DNA from: Nocardioides szechwanensis
Lineage (GTDB): Bacteria; Actinomycetota; Actinomycetes; Propionibacteriales; Nocardioidaceae
Direction of reading: 5' to 3'
DNA length: 64,000 nucleotides
Assembly: GCF_900103935.1 (NCBI RefSeq)
Contig: NZ_FNIC01000004.1
Span: 347,220-411,219, forward strand
Below the pieces are notes generated by a model. It made no database searches and was not told the origin of the DNA. It worked only from the letters and a program-made list of their open reading frames with translations. The translations under genes and the position numbers were made by a program. The stretch's first letter is position 1; each line of letters opens with the position of its first letter. Of the stretch, positions 17,758-28,253 are shown piece by piece.

Positions 17758-18927
17758 ATGAGTGACAAGGACGGGTTCCGGGCCGACTGGGCCCAGAAGG
17801 ACTTCTACCAGGTGCTCGGAGTCAAGAAGGACGCCCCGGCCGACGAGGTCAAGAAGGCCTACCGCAAGCTCGCGCGCGCCAACCACCCCGACTCGCACCC
17901 CGGCGACGAGAAGAAGCACGAGAAGTTCAAGGCCGTCGCCGAGGCCTACGACGTCGTGGGCGACACCGAGAAGCGCAAGAAGTACGACGAGATGCGCGAG
18001 CTCTACGGCTCCGGTGGCGGATTCCGCGGCGGCGGCGGTGGTGGCGGCGGGTTCAACATGGACGACCTGCTGCGCGACCGGGCCGGCGGTGGCGGTGGCT
18101 TCGGCGACATGTTCGGTGACCTGTTCGGCGGCGGCGCGGGACGGCGTACCCAGCAGGTCCGGCGGCCCAGCAAGGGCGCCGACGTCGAGACCACGGCGAC
18201 GATCAGCTTCACCGACGCCATCGACGGCGTCACGATCTCGCTGCGGCTGACCTCCGACGCGCCCTGCCCCGACTGCTCCGGCACCGGCGGCAAGGCGGGC
18301 ACCCGTCCGCGGGTGTGCCCCGAGTGCGAGGGCGCCGGCTACGTCACGGTCTCCACCGGCGGCGGCTTCTCGATGAACGAGTCCTGCCCCAACTGCGGTG
18401 GCCGGCAGCTCGTCTACGACGAGAAGTGCCCCACCTGCCACGGCAACGGCCGCGGCCTGTCCGCGCGCTCGATCCAGGCGCGGATCCCCGCGGGCGTCAA
18501 GGACGGCCAGCGGATCCGGGTGCGCGGCAAGGGCGCCGCGGGCGAGAACGGCGGCCCGGCCGGTGACCTGTTCGTCGTGGTCAAGGTCTCGCCGCACCGG
18601 CTCTTCGGACGCAAGGGCGACAACCTCACGCTGACCGTGCCGGTCTCCTTCGACGAGGCCGCGCTCGGCGCCGAGATCAAGGTGCCGACGCTCTCGGGGG
18701 CGCCGGTCACCCTCAAGATCCCGGCCGGCACCCCCAACGGGCGCACGTTCCGGGTGCGCGGCAAGGGGGCCAGCAAGGCCGACGGCACCACCGGCGACCT
18801 GCTCGCGACCGTCGAGGTCCAGGTCCCCGCGGTCCTCGACGACGCCGCCCGCCAGGCGGTCGAGGCCTACCGCGAGGCCACCGCCGGCAAGCCGCTGCGC
18901 GCCGGACTCTTCGAGGCAGGCGCCTGA
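17758..18927 (+). CDS. dnaJ: co-chaperone DnaJ (type I Hsp40), 389 aa
   Basis: A type I DnaJ with an actinobacterial N-terminal extension of about 14 residues, a J domain with HPD at 43-45, a Gly/Phe-rich linker (about 83-125), and four Cys-pair zinc motifs (CPDCSGTG, CPECEGAG, CPNCGGRQ, CPTCHGNG; the third departs from CxxCxGxG). Substrate-binding beta domains follow. This is the DnaJ1 type that is linked to grpE and hspR. It stimulates DnaK ATP hydrolysis and delivers substrates. The stop TGA shares one base with the hspR ATG. Confidence 0.98.
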   Translation: MSDKDGFRADWAQKDFYQVLGVKKDAPADEVKKAYRKLARANHPDSHPGDEKKHEKFKAVAEAYDVVGDTEKRKKYDEMRELYGSGGGFRGGGGGGGGFNMDDLLRDRAGGGGGFGDMFGDLFGGGAGRRTQQVRRPSKGADVETTATISFTDAIDGVTISLRLTSDAPCPDCSGTGGKAGTRPRVCPECEGAGYVTVSTGGGFSMNESCPNCGGRQLVYDEKCPTCHGNGRGLSARSIQARIPAGVKDGQRIRVRGKGAAGENGGPAGDLFVVVKVSPHRLFGRKGDNLTLTVPVSFDEAALGAEIKVPTLSGAPVTLKIPAGTPNGRTFRVRGKGASKADGTTGDLLATVEVQVPAVLDDAARQAVEAYREATAGKPLRAGLFEAGA

Positions 18928-19361
18928 TGGCCGGCCGCGACCCGTTCGCCGCACCCGGCCCGGACGCCGCGGTGTTCGTGATCAGCGTCGCGGCCGAGCT
19001 CACCGGGCTCCACCCGCAGACGCTGCGCACCTACGAGCGGCTCGGGCTGATCACCCCCGGCCGCACCGTCGGCGGCGGGCGCCGCTACTCCGCCCGCGAC
19101 CTCGACCGGCTCCGCGAGATCTCCGACCTCACCTCCGCCGGCATCGGCATCGAGGGCGTACGCCGCATCCTCGAGCTCGAGAACCGCGTGATCGCCCTGG
19201 CCTCGCGCAACGAGGAGCTGGTGGCCGAGCTCGAGGCGACCCGCGAGGCGCTGCGCCACGCCGCGACGGTCCGGCGTACCGACGGCGCGCCCAACAAGCT
19301 CCCGGTCCTGCGCCAGCCCGACGCCGGCCAGGCCGTCGTCGTCTGGCGCCGCTCCCGCTGA
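18927..19361 (+). CDS. hspR: heat-shock repressor HspR (MerR family), 144 aa
   Basis: A MerR-type winged-helix repressor: VISVAAELTGLHPQTLRTYE is the HTH, with YSARDLDRLREISDLTSAGI as the second helical part and a coiled-coil (LELENRVIALASRNEELVAEL) for dimerisation. HspR binds HAIR sequences, using DnaK as co-repressor in characterised actinobacteria. HAIR sites occur in this window before dnaK (15187) and clpB (24497). The ATG shares its first base with the dnaJ stop. Confidence 0.98.
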   Translation: MAGRDPFAAPGPDAAVFVISVAAELTGLHPQTLRTYERLGLITPGRTVGGGRRYSARDLDRLREISDLTSAGIGIEGVRRILELENRVIALASRNEELVAELEATREALRHAATVRRTDGAPNKLPVLRQPDAGQAVVVWRRSR

Positions 19362-19449
19362 CCCAGGCGTGACCCGCGTCCTTTACAGCGACGCCGATAA
19401 TGTCTAGTGTCGGTCGACCGCCCCGCGAGGGTCGAGCGAAGGGGGCCGG

Positions 19450-20751
19450 GTGGACTGGCTGCAGGAGTGGGCGGCGCAGGTCGACTGGGTCTCGTTCGTC
19501 ACCATCCCGGTGTTCACCGGGGTGATCGGCTGGCTGATCAACTGGTCCGGCCTGGTGATGCTCTTCAGCCCGGTGCGCTTCCACGGCGTCTCCGTGCCCG
19601 GCATGCGCGAGTTCGCGACGCTGCTGCCGCGCAAGCTGCAGGAGGTCCCCGGCCTGCTCCAGGGCGGTATTGGCTGGCAGGGGATCATCCCCGCCCGCGC
19701 CGCCAAGATGGGCAGCATCGCCGTCGACAAGGCGATCGCCAAGCTCGGGACGCCGGCGGAGTTCTACCAGCAGCTCGAGCCCGACCGGATCGCCGAGCAC
19801 ATCGTCACCACGTTCCGCCCCGAGATCCCCCAGCTCGTCGACGAGGTGATGCGGCGCGAGCACCCACGGCTCTGGCTCGACCTGCCGCTCTCGGTGCGTG
19901 AGGCCGTCGTGGAGCGGGTCCAGGCGCAGCTGCCGTCGGTGGTCAATCGGGTCACGACCGAGATCGGGATCCACATCGACCAGTTGCTCGACCCCAAGAT
20001 CATGGTGATCGACCACTTCCAGGAGAACCCCGCGCTGGTGGTGCGGATCTTCCGCGACTTCGGTCAGCGCGAGCTGAACCTGATGGTGCGGTTCGGCTTC
20101 ATCTTCGGCTTCCTGCTCGGCATCCCGGTGGCGCTGGCCGACAGCATCGCCCATCAGTGGTGGCTGCTGCCGGTGCTGGGCGTCATCGTCGGATGGGTCA
20201 CCAACGCGCTGGGCATGTGGCTGATCTTCGAGCCGCCCGAGCCGCGCAAGGTCTTCGGCGTCACGGTGCACGGCCTCTTCCTGCGCCGGCAGGACCAGGC
20301 CGCCGAGGTCTACGCCCGGATCATCGCCGACGACGTGATCACCCTCGAGCGGATCGGCGACTTCCTGCTCGACGGGCCGCGCGGCGACCGGACCCGCCAG
20401 ATGCTCGCGACCGCCCTGCGCCCGGCCATCGACCAGGCGGCCGGCCCCGCCCGCGGTGCCGTGCGGGTGGCGGTCGGCGCCCACCGGTTCGACACGATCC
20501 GCGACTCCGTGGCCACCGAGGCGGTCGGCCACACCATGACGCCGTTCAAGGACCCGGTGTTCAGTGCCCGGCAGGCGGAGAAGATCCGCGACCTGGTCGC
20601 GCGCCGGACCAAGGAGCTGTCACCGCGAGACTTCGTCGAGATGATGCGGGCCGCGATCCGTGAGGACGAGTGGATGCTCTACGCCCATGGCGCGATCATG
20701 GGGCTGGGTGGCGGTTTCCTGCACCTGTGGATCTTCGGAGTGGGCGGATGA
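19450..20751 (+). CDS. DUF445 family membrane protein, 433 aa
   Basis: A membrane-associated protein of the DUF445 family. The two family signature segments are visible: GVIGWLINWSGLVMLFSP near the N-terminus and GVIVGWVTNALGMWLIFEP in the middle. A long amphipathic helical region lies between them, and a C-terminal hydrophobic helix ends the protein. Function is not established; helical repeats suggest a scaffold or membrane-contact role. GTG 19450 follows a GAAGGGGG site. The stop overlaps the Abi-alpha start by 4 nt. It sits just after hspR but no HAIR site precedes it. Confidence 0.9.
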   Translation: MDWLQEWAAQVDWVSFVTIPVFTGVIGWLINWSGLVMLFSPVRFHGVSVPGMREFATLLPRKLQEVPGLLQGGIGWQGIIPARAAKMGSIAVDKAIAKLGTPAEFYQQLEPDRIAEHIVTTFRPEIPQLVDEVMRREHPRLWLDLPLSVREAVVERVQAQLPSVVNRVTTEIGIHIDQLLDPKIMVIDHFQENPALVVRIFRDFGQRELNLMVRFGFIFGFLLGIPVALADSIAHQWWLLPVLGVIVGWVTNALGMWLIFEPPEPRKVFGVTVHGLFLRRQDQAAEVYARIIADDVITLERIGDFLLDGPRGDRTRQMLATALRPAIDQAAGPARGAVRVAVGAHRFDTIRDSVATEAVGHTMTPFKDPVFSARQAEKIRDLVARRTKELSPRDFVEMMRAAIREDEWMLYAHGAIMGLGGGFLHLWIFGVGG

Positions 20752-21605
20752 CTGAGTACGACGAGCACGACCCCGGGCTGCCCGGCCTCGCCCGGGTCGC
20801 GGCGTACGCCGCGCTGCACACCACCGAGTGGGGGGTGCGCACCTCGCTCCAGTCGTGGAAGCGGGTCGGTCGCGCCGTCACCGACCCCGAAGAGGCGGCC
20901 GCGCTGGTCCACGACGCCGGCCGGGCCCTCGACCTCGTCGGCGAGGTCGCCCGGTCGGTCACCACCGGGACGCCGGTCGCCCAGGCGCTGATCGCCGCCG
21001 CCGAGCGGGTCAACGGCAGCACCAACGGCCGGCTCAACGGCCGGGCCGAGCCGCCCAAGTCCCAGGCGGAGACCCTGCGGGAGATGGGCCAGGACCTGCT
21101 GAGCAGGTCGCGCGACGTGTGGAACACCGACGAGGGACATCCCGCCTACGAGCGGATCCTGGGCGAGCTCGCCCCCGACGAGGCCCGGATCCTGATGCTG
21201 CTGCTCACTGGCGGGCCGCAGCCGAGCGTCGACGTGCGCACCGGTGGCCCGGCCGGCATGGTCCACAGCCAGCTGATCGCACCGGGGCTGACCATGATCG
21301 GCGCCCGGGCCGGCTGCCGCTACCTCGACCACGTGCCCGCCTACCTCAACAACCTGTTCCGCCTCGGCCTGGTGTGGTTCTCCCGGGAGTCGCTGCGCGA
21401 TCCGATGGAGTACCAGGTGGTCGAGGCCCAGCCCGACGTCCTCGCCGCCCTGCACTCGGTGAAGTTCGCCAAGGTGGTGCGGCGCAGCATCCACCTCACG
21501 CCGTTCGGTGAGGACTTCTGCCGGACCTGCCTGGTCGAGGAGGAGCACCTCGCCGTCGCGTCGTTCCCCGAGCACGCCGTGCCTCCCGAGATCGACGAGG
21601 ACTAG
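20748..21605 (+). CDS. Abi-alpha / DUF4393-like protein, 285 aa
   Basis: A mostly helical protein without membrane segments. The C-terminal half resembles the DUF4393 (Abi-alpha) family: YERILGELAPDEARILMLL, the middle YLDHVPAYLNNLFRLGLVWF and the end LTPFGEDFCRTCL. Family members are annotated as phage-abortive-infection-type proteins, although direct evidence is thin. The start ATG overlaps the stop of the DUF445 gene (ATGA, 20748-20751), so the two products are made together. A housekeeping envelope function is equally possible. Confidence 0.75.
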   Translation: MTEYDEHDPGLPGLARVAAYAALHTTEWGVRTSLQSWKRVGRAVTDPEEAAALVHDAGRALDLVGEVARSVTTGTPVAQALIAAAERVNGSTNGRLNGRAEPPKSQAETLREMGQDLLSRSRDVWNTDEGHPAYERILGELAPDEARILMLLLTGGPQPSVDVRTGGPAGMVHSQLIAPGLTMIGARAGCRYLDHVPAYLNNLFRLGLVWFSRESLRDPMEYQVVEAQPDVLAALHSVKFAKVVRRSIHLTPFGEDFCRTCLVEEEHLAVASFPEHAVPPEIDED

Positions 21606-21609
21606 CGGA

Positions 21610-23058
21610 CTAGCAGGCGAGCAGCTTGATGGTGAAGACCGCGCCCTCGGTCTCGCCCGGGTTGTAGGTCACCTCGCCGTTCTGCGAGTGCGCCAGCGTG
21701 CGGACGACGTAGAGGCCGAGGCCGGTACCGCTGGCGACCGCGTCGTTGGCCCGCGCGAACTCCTCGAACAGCTGGTCGCGGAAGTCTTCGGGCACGCCTT
21801 CGCCGTGGTCGATGACGTCGATGCAGGTGTAGTCGCCCTCGGCGCGCACGTGGATGGAGTACGGCGCCTCGCCGTACTTGTGGGCGTTGCTCAGCAGGTT
21901 GGTCAGCATCTGCTCGAGACGCAGCGGATCGGCGCGCACCGTGCGCGGGTCGTCGACGAACACCGGGATCTCGTAGCGGTCGGCGATCGCGCCCTCGATC
22001 ACGGCGCGGGGCTCGACCACCTGCATGTCGATCCGCAGGGTGCCGCGCTGGATCTGGGCCGCGGTCAGGAGGTCCGCGGTGATCGAGTCGAGGATCCGCG
22101 CCTGCCGCGCCACCGACCCCATCAGCCGGTCGCGCTGCTCGTCGTTGATCTGCTGGGAGTCCCAGCCCATGGTCTCCGCGATACCGCAGATGACCGCGAC
22201 GGGACCGCGGATCTCGTGCGCGGTCGTGGCGATCGCGCGTCGCAGCAGGCCGACGTCCTCGGCGGCGGAGTCGAGGTAGACCAGCACCGACCAGCCCGTA
22301 CGCCGCAGCGTCGCGCGGACCCGGCCGCCGGCGACCTCGACCTCGAAGGACGCGTCGGCGTCGAGCCGGTGGTAGGAGACCAGCTGGGCGAGCTCGGGGG
22401 CCGCCATGCTCAGCGGCATCCCGGTCTTCGCCTTGCCCAGCAGCCGCTCGGCCATCGCGTTGGCGTGGACGATCCGGAAGAGCGGCTCGTCGGCGAGCTC
22501 CATGACGCCGTACGGCGCGACGTTCATCGCCTCCCAGGACGAGACGTGGGCGTGGTCGCCGGACCCCTTCACGGAGGCGGCGCGGTCGGCGCCGCGGTCC
22601 TCCAGCGTCTCGGCCTTGACCGCGCGGTCGCTGCTCGGCACGACCGAGAGGGTGCGGGCCGGCTTGCGGGGTCCGCCGGAGGTGATGTCGCGGACGTAGT
22701 CGAGGATCGTGTTGAGCGGGGCGCCCTTCTGCACGTAGCCGTCGGCGCCGGCGGCCACGGCGCGTGCCGACATCTGCTGGGCGCCGAAGCCGGAGAGCAC
22801 CACGATCTTGGCGGCGGGGCACAGTCGCCGGATCGTCGGGAGCGCCTCGATCCCGTCCATGACCGGCATCGCCAGGTCGAGCAGCACGACGTCGGGGCGG
22901 GTCTCGCGGACGACCTCGATCCCCTCGCGGCCGTCGCCGGCCTCGGCGACGACGTCGAAGCCGCCGCGGGTCAGTGCGAGCTTGAGCAGCTCGCGGAGGT
23001 CCTGGGTGTCGTCGATGATGACGACCCGGCGAGGCCGGCCGCCGGCGAGAGCGCTCAT
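21610..23058 (-). CDS. hybrid response regulator - histidine kinase (REC-PAS-HisKA-HATPase), 482 aa
   Basis: A soluble signalling protein with reversed order: an N-terminal receiver (RRVVIIDDTQDLRELL, phospho-acceptor Asp in VVLLDLAMPVMDG at about 61, conserved Lys in GYVQKG), a linker, a PAS-like domain (about 170-260), a HisKA helix pair with the H-box ATTAHEIRGPVAV, and a HATPase domain with N-box LLSNAHKYG, G1 DHGEGVP and G2 GTGLGLYV. It should take phosphate from another kinase or act as an intrinsic sensor. The ATG overlaps the stop of the preceding kinase-like gene (ATGA, 23055-23058). No DNA-binding output domain is present. Confidence 0.9.
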   Translation of the reverse strand: MSALAGGRPRRVVIIDDTQDLRELLKLALTRGGFDVVAEAGDGREGIEVVRETRPDVVLLDLAMPVMDGIEALPTIRRLCPAAKIVVLSGFGAQQMSARAVAAGADGYVQKGAPLNTILDYVRDITSGGPRKPARTLSVVPSSDRAVKAETLEDRGADRAASVKGSGDHAHVSSWEAMNVAPYGVMELADEPLFRIVHANAMAERLLGKAKTGMPLSMAAPELAQLVSYHRLDADASFEVEVAGGRVRATLRRTGWSVLVYLDSAAEDVGLLRRAIATTAHEIRGPVAVICGIAETMGWDSQQINDEQRDRLMGSVARQARILDSITADLLTAAQIQRGTLRIDMQVVEPRAVIEGAIADRYEIPVFVDDPRTVRADPLRLEQMLTNLLSNAHKYGEAPYSIHVRAEGDYTCIDVIDHGEGVPEDFRDQLFEEFARANDAVASGTGLGLYVVRTLAHSQNGEVTYNPGETEGAVFTIKLLAC

Positions 23059-23675
23059 GGTGTCTGCCTTTCGGGCGGGGCGTCGGGGCGGTCGGAGTGG
23101 GCCTCGCTGAGGTCGACCACCGCCGGGGCGGACCGCAGGAGCTCGATGTTGAAGCCCTCGGTCCCGAGCAGGTTGGTGATGATCCGGCTGGCGGAGGCGA
23201 TCGACGACGTCAGGGCGGCGTTGGCCTTGGCGGTGTCGTCCAGGTCGAGCGCCATCTTCGCGACGACGATGCCCTGGAGCACGCTGTCGTTGAGCTCCAG
23301 GGCCTGCTGCTCGCGCTTGCGCAGGTCCTCGAAGAGCTGGGCTCCCTGCATCAGCGAGGAGTAGTTGCGTCGCAGGGTCCAGTAGTAGAGGGCGACGATC
23401 AGCCCGACGCAGTCCCAGATCGTCAGCGGCCAGCCCCAGGCGTTGCGCATCGCGAGCCCCCGGTCGTCGTTGATCCCCAGCGACGGGAGCAGCATGTGCA
23501 CCGCGTGGCTGCCGTGGTGGACCGCGCAGGTGAGGAAGATCGCGGACGTGGCGGCGCCCAGCGGGTTGGTGCGCAGCTGGTTGCTCTTGGCGAGCGGGAT
23601 GACGATCGCCAGGCAGATGAGCAGGTAGGACATCGCGATCCCGGCGTTGCACACCATGGCGATCTGCCAGCTCAT
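23055..23675 (-). CDS. membrane histidine-kinase-like protein, DHp only, Asn at the His position, 206 aa
   Basis: Three hydrophobic segments (about 4-28, 40-62, 78-98) are followed by a coiled-coil and a dimerisation/phosphotransfer-like helix. The expected LHDSVLQ motif of NarL-type kinases reads LNDSVLQG here: Asn replaces the phospho-accepting His. There is no ATPase domain, and the protein ends about 45 residues after the helical pair. It may be a sensory or dimerisation partner of the hybrid kinase encoded downstream, with which it overlaps by 4 nt. Classification rests on motif resemblance. Confidence 0.75.
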   Translation of the reverse strand: MSWQIAMVCNAGIAMSYLLICLAIVIPLAKSNQLRTNPLGAATSAIFLTCAVHHGSHAVHMLLPSLGINDDRGLAMRNAWGWPLTIWDCVGLIVALYYWTLRRNYSSLMQGAQLFEDLRKREQQALELNDSVLQGIVVAKMALDLDDTAKANAALTSSIASASRIITNLLGTEGFNIELLRSAPAVVDLSEAHSDRPDAPPERQTP

Positions 23676-24379
23676 GCGCCCGCTCCGCTCAGGGACAGCA
23701 GGGCGAGCAGCAGCACCGAGCAGGCGGTCCAGCCCCGGGCCAGGCCCGGCCAGTCGAACCAGCCCGCGGTGCGCAGCCCCGCGGGCGCCTTCAGCGCAAC
23801 GCACGCGAGCACGACCGCGATCTCCCACCCGGTGGCGGCGAGGTCCCACGGACCGACCGGTTCGCTGCCGCTCAGGCGGCTGAGCGCCCAGAGGGTGACC
23901 AGCGCTGCGTTGCCGACGACGCCGGCCTCGAGCAGGGCCCGGCCGGGGCGGGCCAGGAACAGGGCGCTCCAGCCGAGCTGGGCGGCGGCGCAGGCCAGGA
24001 AGAACATCCCGACCAGTGGCTGGTCGGTGAGGTGCGCCGGCCCGACGGCGGCGTGGACGCCGGCCGCGGCCGCGCTGCTGACCAGCGCCACGGGCAGGGC
24101 GGCCGGGGCCGCGCGGGGTGTGGGAGCCACCTCCCGCACCGGACGGACGGCGGTCAGGGTGGCGCCGGGTTCGGCGAGCCGCCCGACGGCGGCGAGCTCG
24201 CGCAGCCGGAGGACCCGGTCCTCGTGGGCGCTGCGCGCGGGTGCGGACTCGACGCGGAGGCGCTCGAGGGCATGCGGGAGCAGCAGCAGTGCGAGCCCGA
24301 GCACTCCGCCGAGCACGACGGCGTAGTGCACTGTGTGCGCCAGCATGCTCGCGCCGGCGGCGGTGGACATGACTGTCAC
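23672..24379 (-). CDS. polytopic membrane protein, about 6 TM, 235 aa
   Basis: Not assigned to a named family. Hydrophobic segments are seen at about 13-35, 92-115, 122-145, 150-172, 185-202 and 215-234, with a charged cytoplasmic loop (about 38-90) after the first. GTG 24379 is chosen because GGAGGG lies 7 nt ahead; ATG 24370 is in the same frame. Its stop overlaps the next gene's ATG (23672-23675), making a coupled three-gene operon with the kinase-like proteins. It probably provides or modulates the input signal; the ligand is unknown. It diverges from clpB. Confidence 0.75.
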   Translation of the reverse strand: MTVMSTAAGASMLAHTVHYAVVLGGVLGLALLLLPHALERLRVESAPARSAHEDRVLRLRELAAVGRLAEPGATLTAVRPVREVAPTPRAAPAALPVALVSSAAAAGVHAAVGPAHLTDQPLVGMFFLACAAAQLGWSALFLARPGRALLEAGVVGNAALVTLWALSRLSGSEPVGPWDLAATGWEIAVVLACVALKAPAGLRTAGWFDWPGLARGWTACSVLLLALLSLSGAGA

Positions 24380-24496
24380 CGACGATCCCTCCCCACGCCG
24401 CCCCCAGGCGACGTGCTACCCACGGTCACGGTAGGGGACGGGGTGGTCCGGCCGCCTGGCTTTGGGCAAAGATCTGTCCGGACGAAAACAGTCGAA

Positions 24497-24517
24497 GTTG
24501 AGTGGAACAGACTCAAC
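24497..24517. promoter_or_regulatory. HAIR operator for HspR upstream of clpB
   Basis: GTTGAGT-N7-ACTCAAC, with perfect complementary arms; it differs from the CTTGAGT-N7-ACTCAAG consensus only in the outermost base pair. It lies 57 bp before the clpB ATG and places clpB in the same HspR regulon as dnaK. Confidence 0.92.
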
Positions 24518-24574
24518 TTTGGGATCGTTGTGACTAGTGACCGCCCGTATCAGTCGCGCACCCACAGGAGAGAC

Positions 24575-27175
<2,601 letters not shown>

Positions 27176-27200
27176 CCGGGTCACTGGTGGAATGGGCGCC

Positions 27201-28253
27201 ATGAGTGACCTGCCCGCACGCCCCCGCCAGGTCACCCTCGGCGCCGTCATCATCATGGGCGGGTCGGCCCTCATCGTGGCCTCGGTGTTCGAGCGCGTCG
27301 CAGGCCTGGGCTCCCTGGAGACGCAGAAGTCGGTCGAGCAGTTCCTCTCCGAACCGCCTGGTGACGGCCTCGGCATGAGTGCCGAGGACGTCGTCACCGC
27401 GCTTCGAGCGCTCTCGATGGTGGCGGGTGCCTGCGCCACCGCGGCGGCGATCCTCGGGTTCTTCGTCCTGCAGCGCTCGCGGAGCGCTCGGATCGGCCTG
27501 GCCGTGCTCGCGCTGCCCCTGTTCGTGAGCGGGATGGCGGTCGGCGGCTTCCTGTCCGCGCTCGTCGTCGCCGCGACGGTGATGCTGTGGCTCCAGCCGG
27601 CGCGTGACTGGTTCGACGGCGTCGTACGCCGTCCCGCGGTGGAGGCGGCCGCGGCCATGGCCGGGCCCCGGCACCCGGAGGAGTCCCCGGGCGAGACGCC
27701 GGTGGGGCCCCCGGTGGCCCCGCCGTCCACCGAGCCCCGCCCGATGAGCGGCTTCGGCACCACCCCCGTCGGCTACGGGCCGATGGTGACGACCGCCCCC
27801 TTCGCCGGCCCGGCGCCACGACCGGCGCGGCTGCTGTGGGCGTGCATCCTGACCTGGACCTTCTGCGGCCTGGCGATCTTCGCCATGGCGCTGAGCGTCC
27901 TGGTGCTGCTGGCGGCCCCCGACCTCGTCTTCGACGAGCTGCACCGGCAGAACCCCGACCTGTCCTCCGAGGGGATGACCGACTCGGCCATCAAGTCGGC
28001 GACCTACGTCACCGCTGCCGTCGTGCTGGTGTGGGGAGGGGCCGCGAGCTTCTTCGCCCTGCAGGCCTTCCGGCGGGTGGCCTGGGGCCGCACCGCCCTG
28101 CTCTTCTCGGCGGCGGGCGCCGCCGCGGTGTGCCTCGTGTTCACGATCTTCAACTTCCTGATGGCGCTGCCGCTGGTCGCGTGCCTGGTCACTGTGTCGC
28201 TGCTGGTCCGGCCCGACGTCCGCGCGTGGTTCGCCGCCCGCTCAGGCTCCTAG
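27201..28253 (+). CDS. polytopic membrane protein with Pro-rich central loop, 350 aa
   Basis: Not recognised as a named family. Two groups of about four hydrophobic segments (about 14-140 and 210-345) flank a Pro/Gly-rich hydrophilic linker (about 150-205). The two halves have similar organisation but little obvious sequence repetition. ATG 27201 is preferred over ATG 27192 because the product then begins MSDLPARPRQ, just before the first membrane segment; both are in frame. It follows clpB by 25 nt without an intervening terminator. The stop overlaps the convergent aminotransferase stop by 12 nt. Confidence 0.75.
   Translation: MSDLPARPRQVTLGAVIIMGGSALIVASVFERVAGLGSLETQKSVEQFLSEPPGDGLGMSAEDVVTALRALSMVAGACATAAAILGFFVLQRSRSARIGLAVLALPLFVSGMAVGGFLSALVVAATVMLWLQPARDWFDGVVRRPAVEAAAAMAGPRHPEESPGETPVGPPVAPPSTEPRPMSGFGTTPVGYGPMVTTAPFAGPAPRPARLLWACILTWTFCGLAIFAMALSVLVLLAAPDLVFDELHRQNPDLSSEGMTDSAIKSATYVTAAVVLVWGGAASFFALQAFRRVAWGRTALLFSAAGAAAVCLVFTIFNFLMALPLVACLVTVSLLVRPDVRAWFAARSGS

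Noticed and set aside
19382..19401. TTTACA / GATAAT as a promoter for the DUF445 gene
   Set aside because: The two boxes are only 8 bp apart, far from the 16-18 bp needed; GATAAT alone is too weak and lies 49 nt before the start.
24032..24574. In-frame extension of clpB about 180 codons upstream
   Set aside because: It would run through the HAIR operator and antisense to the membrane-protein gene; ClpB homology begins at ATG 24575, which has an AGGAG site.
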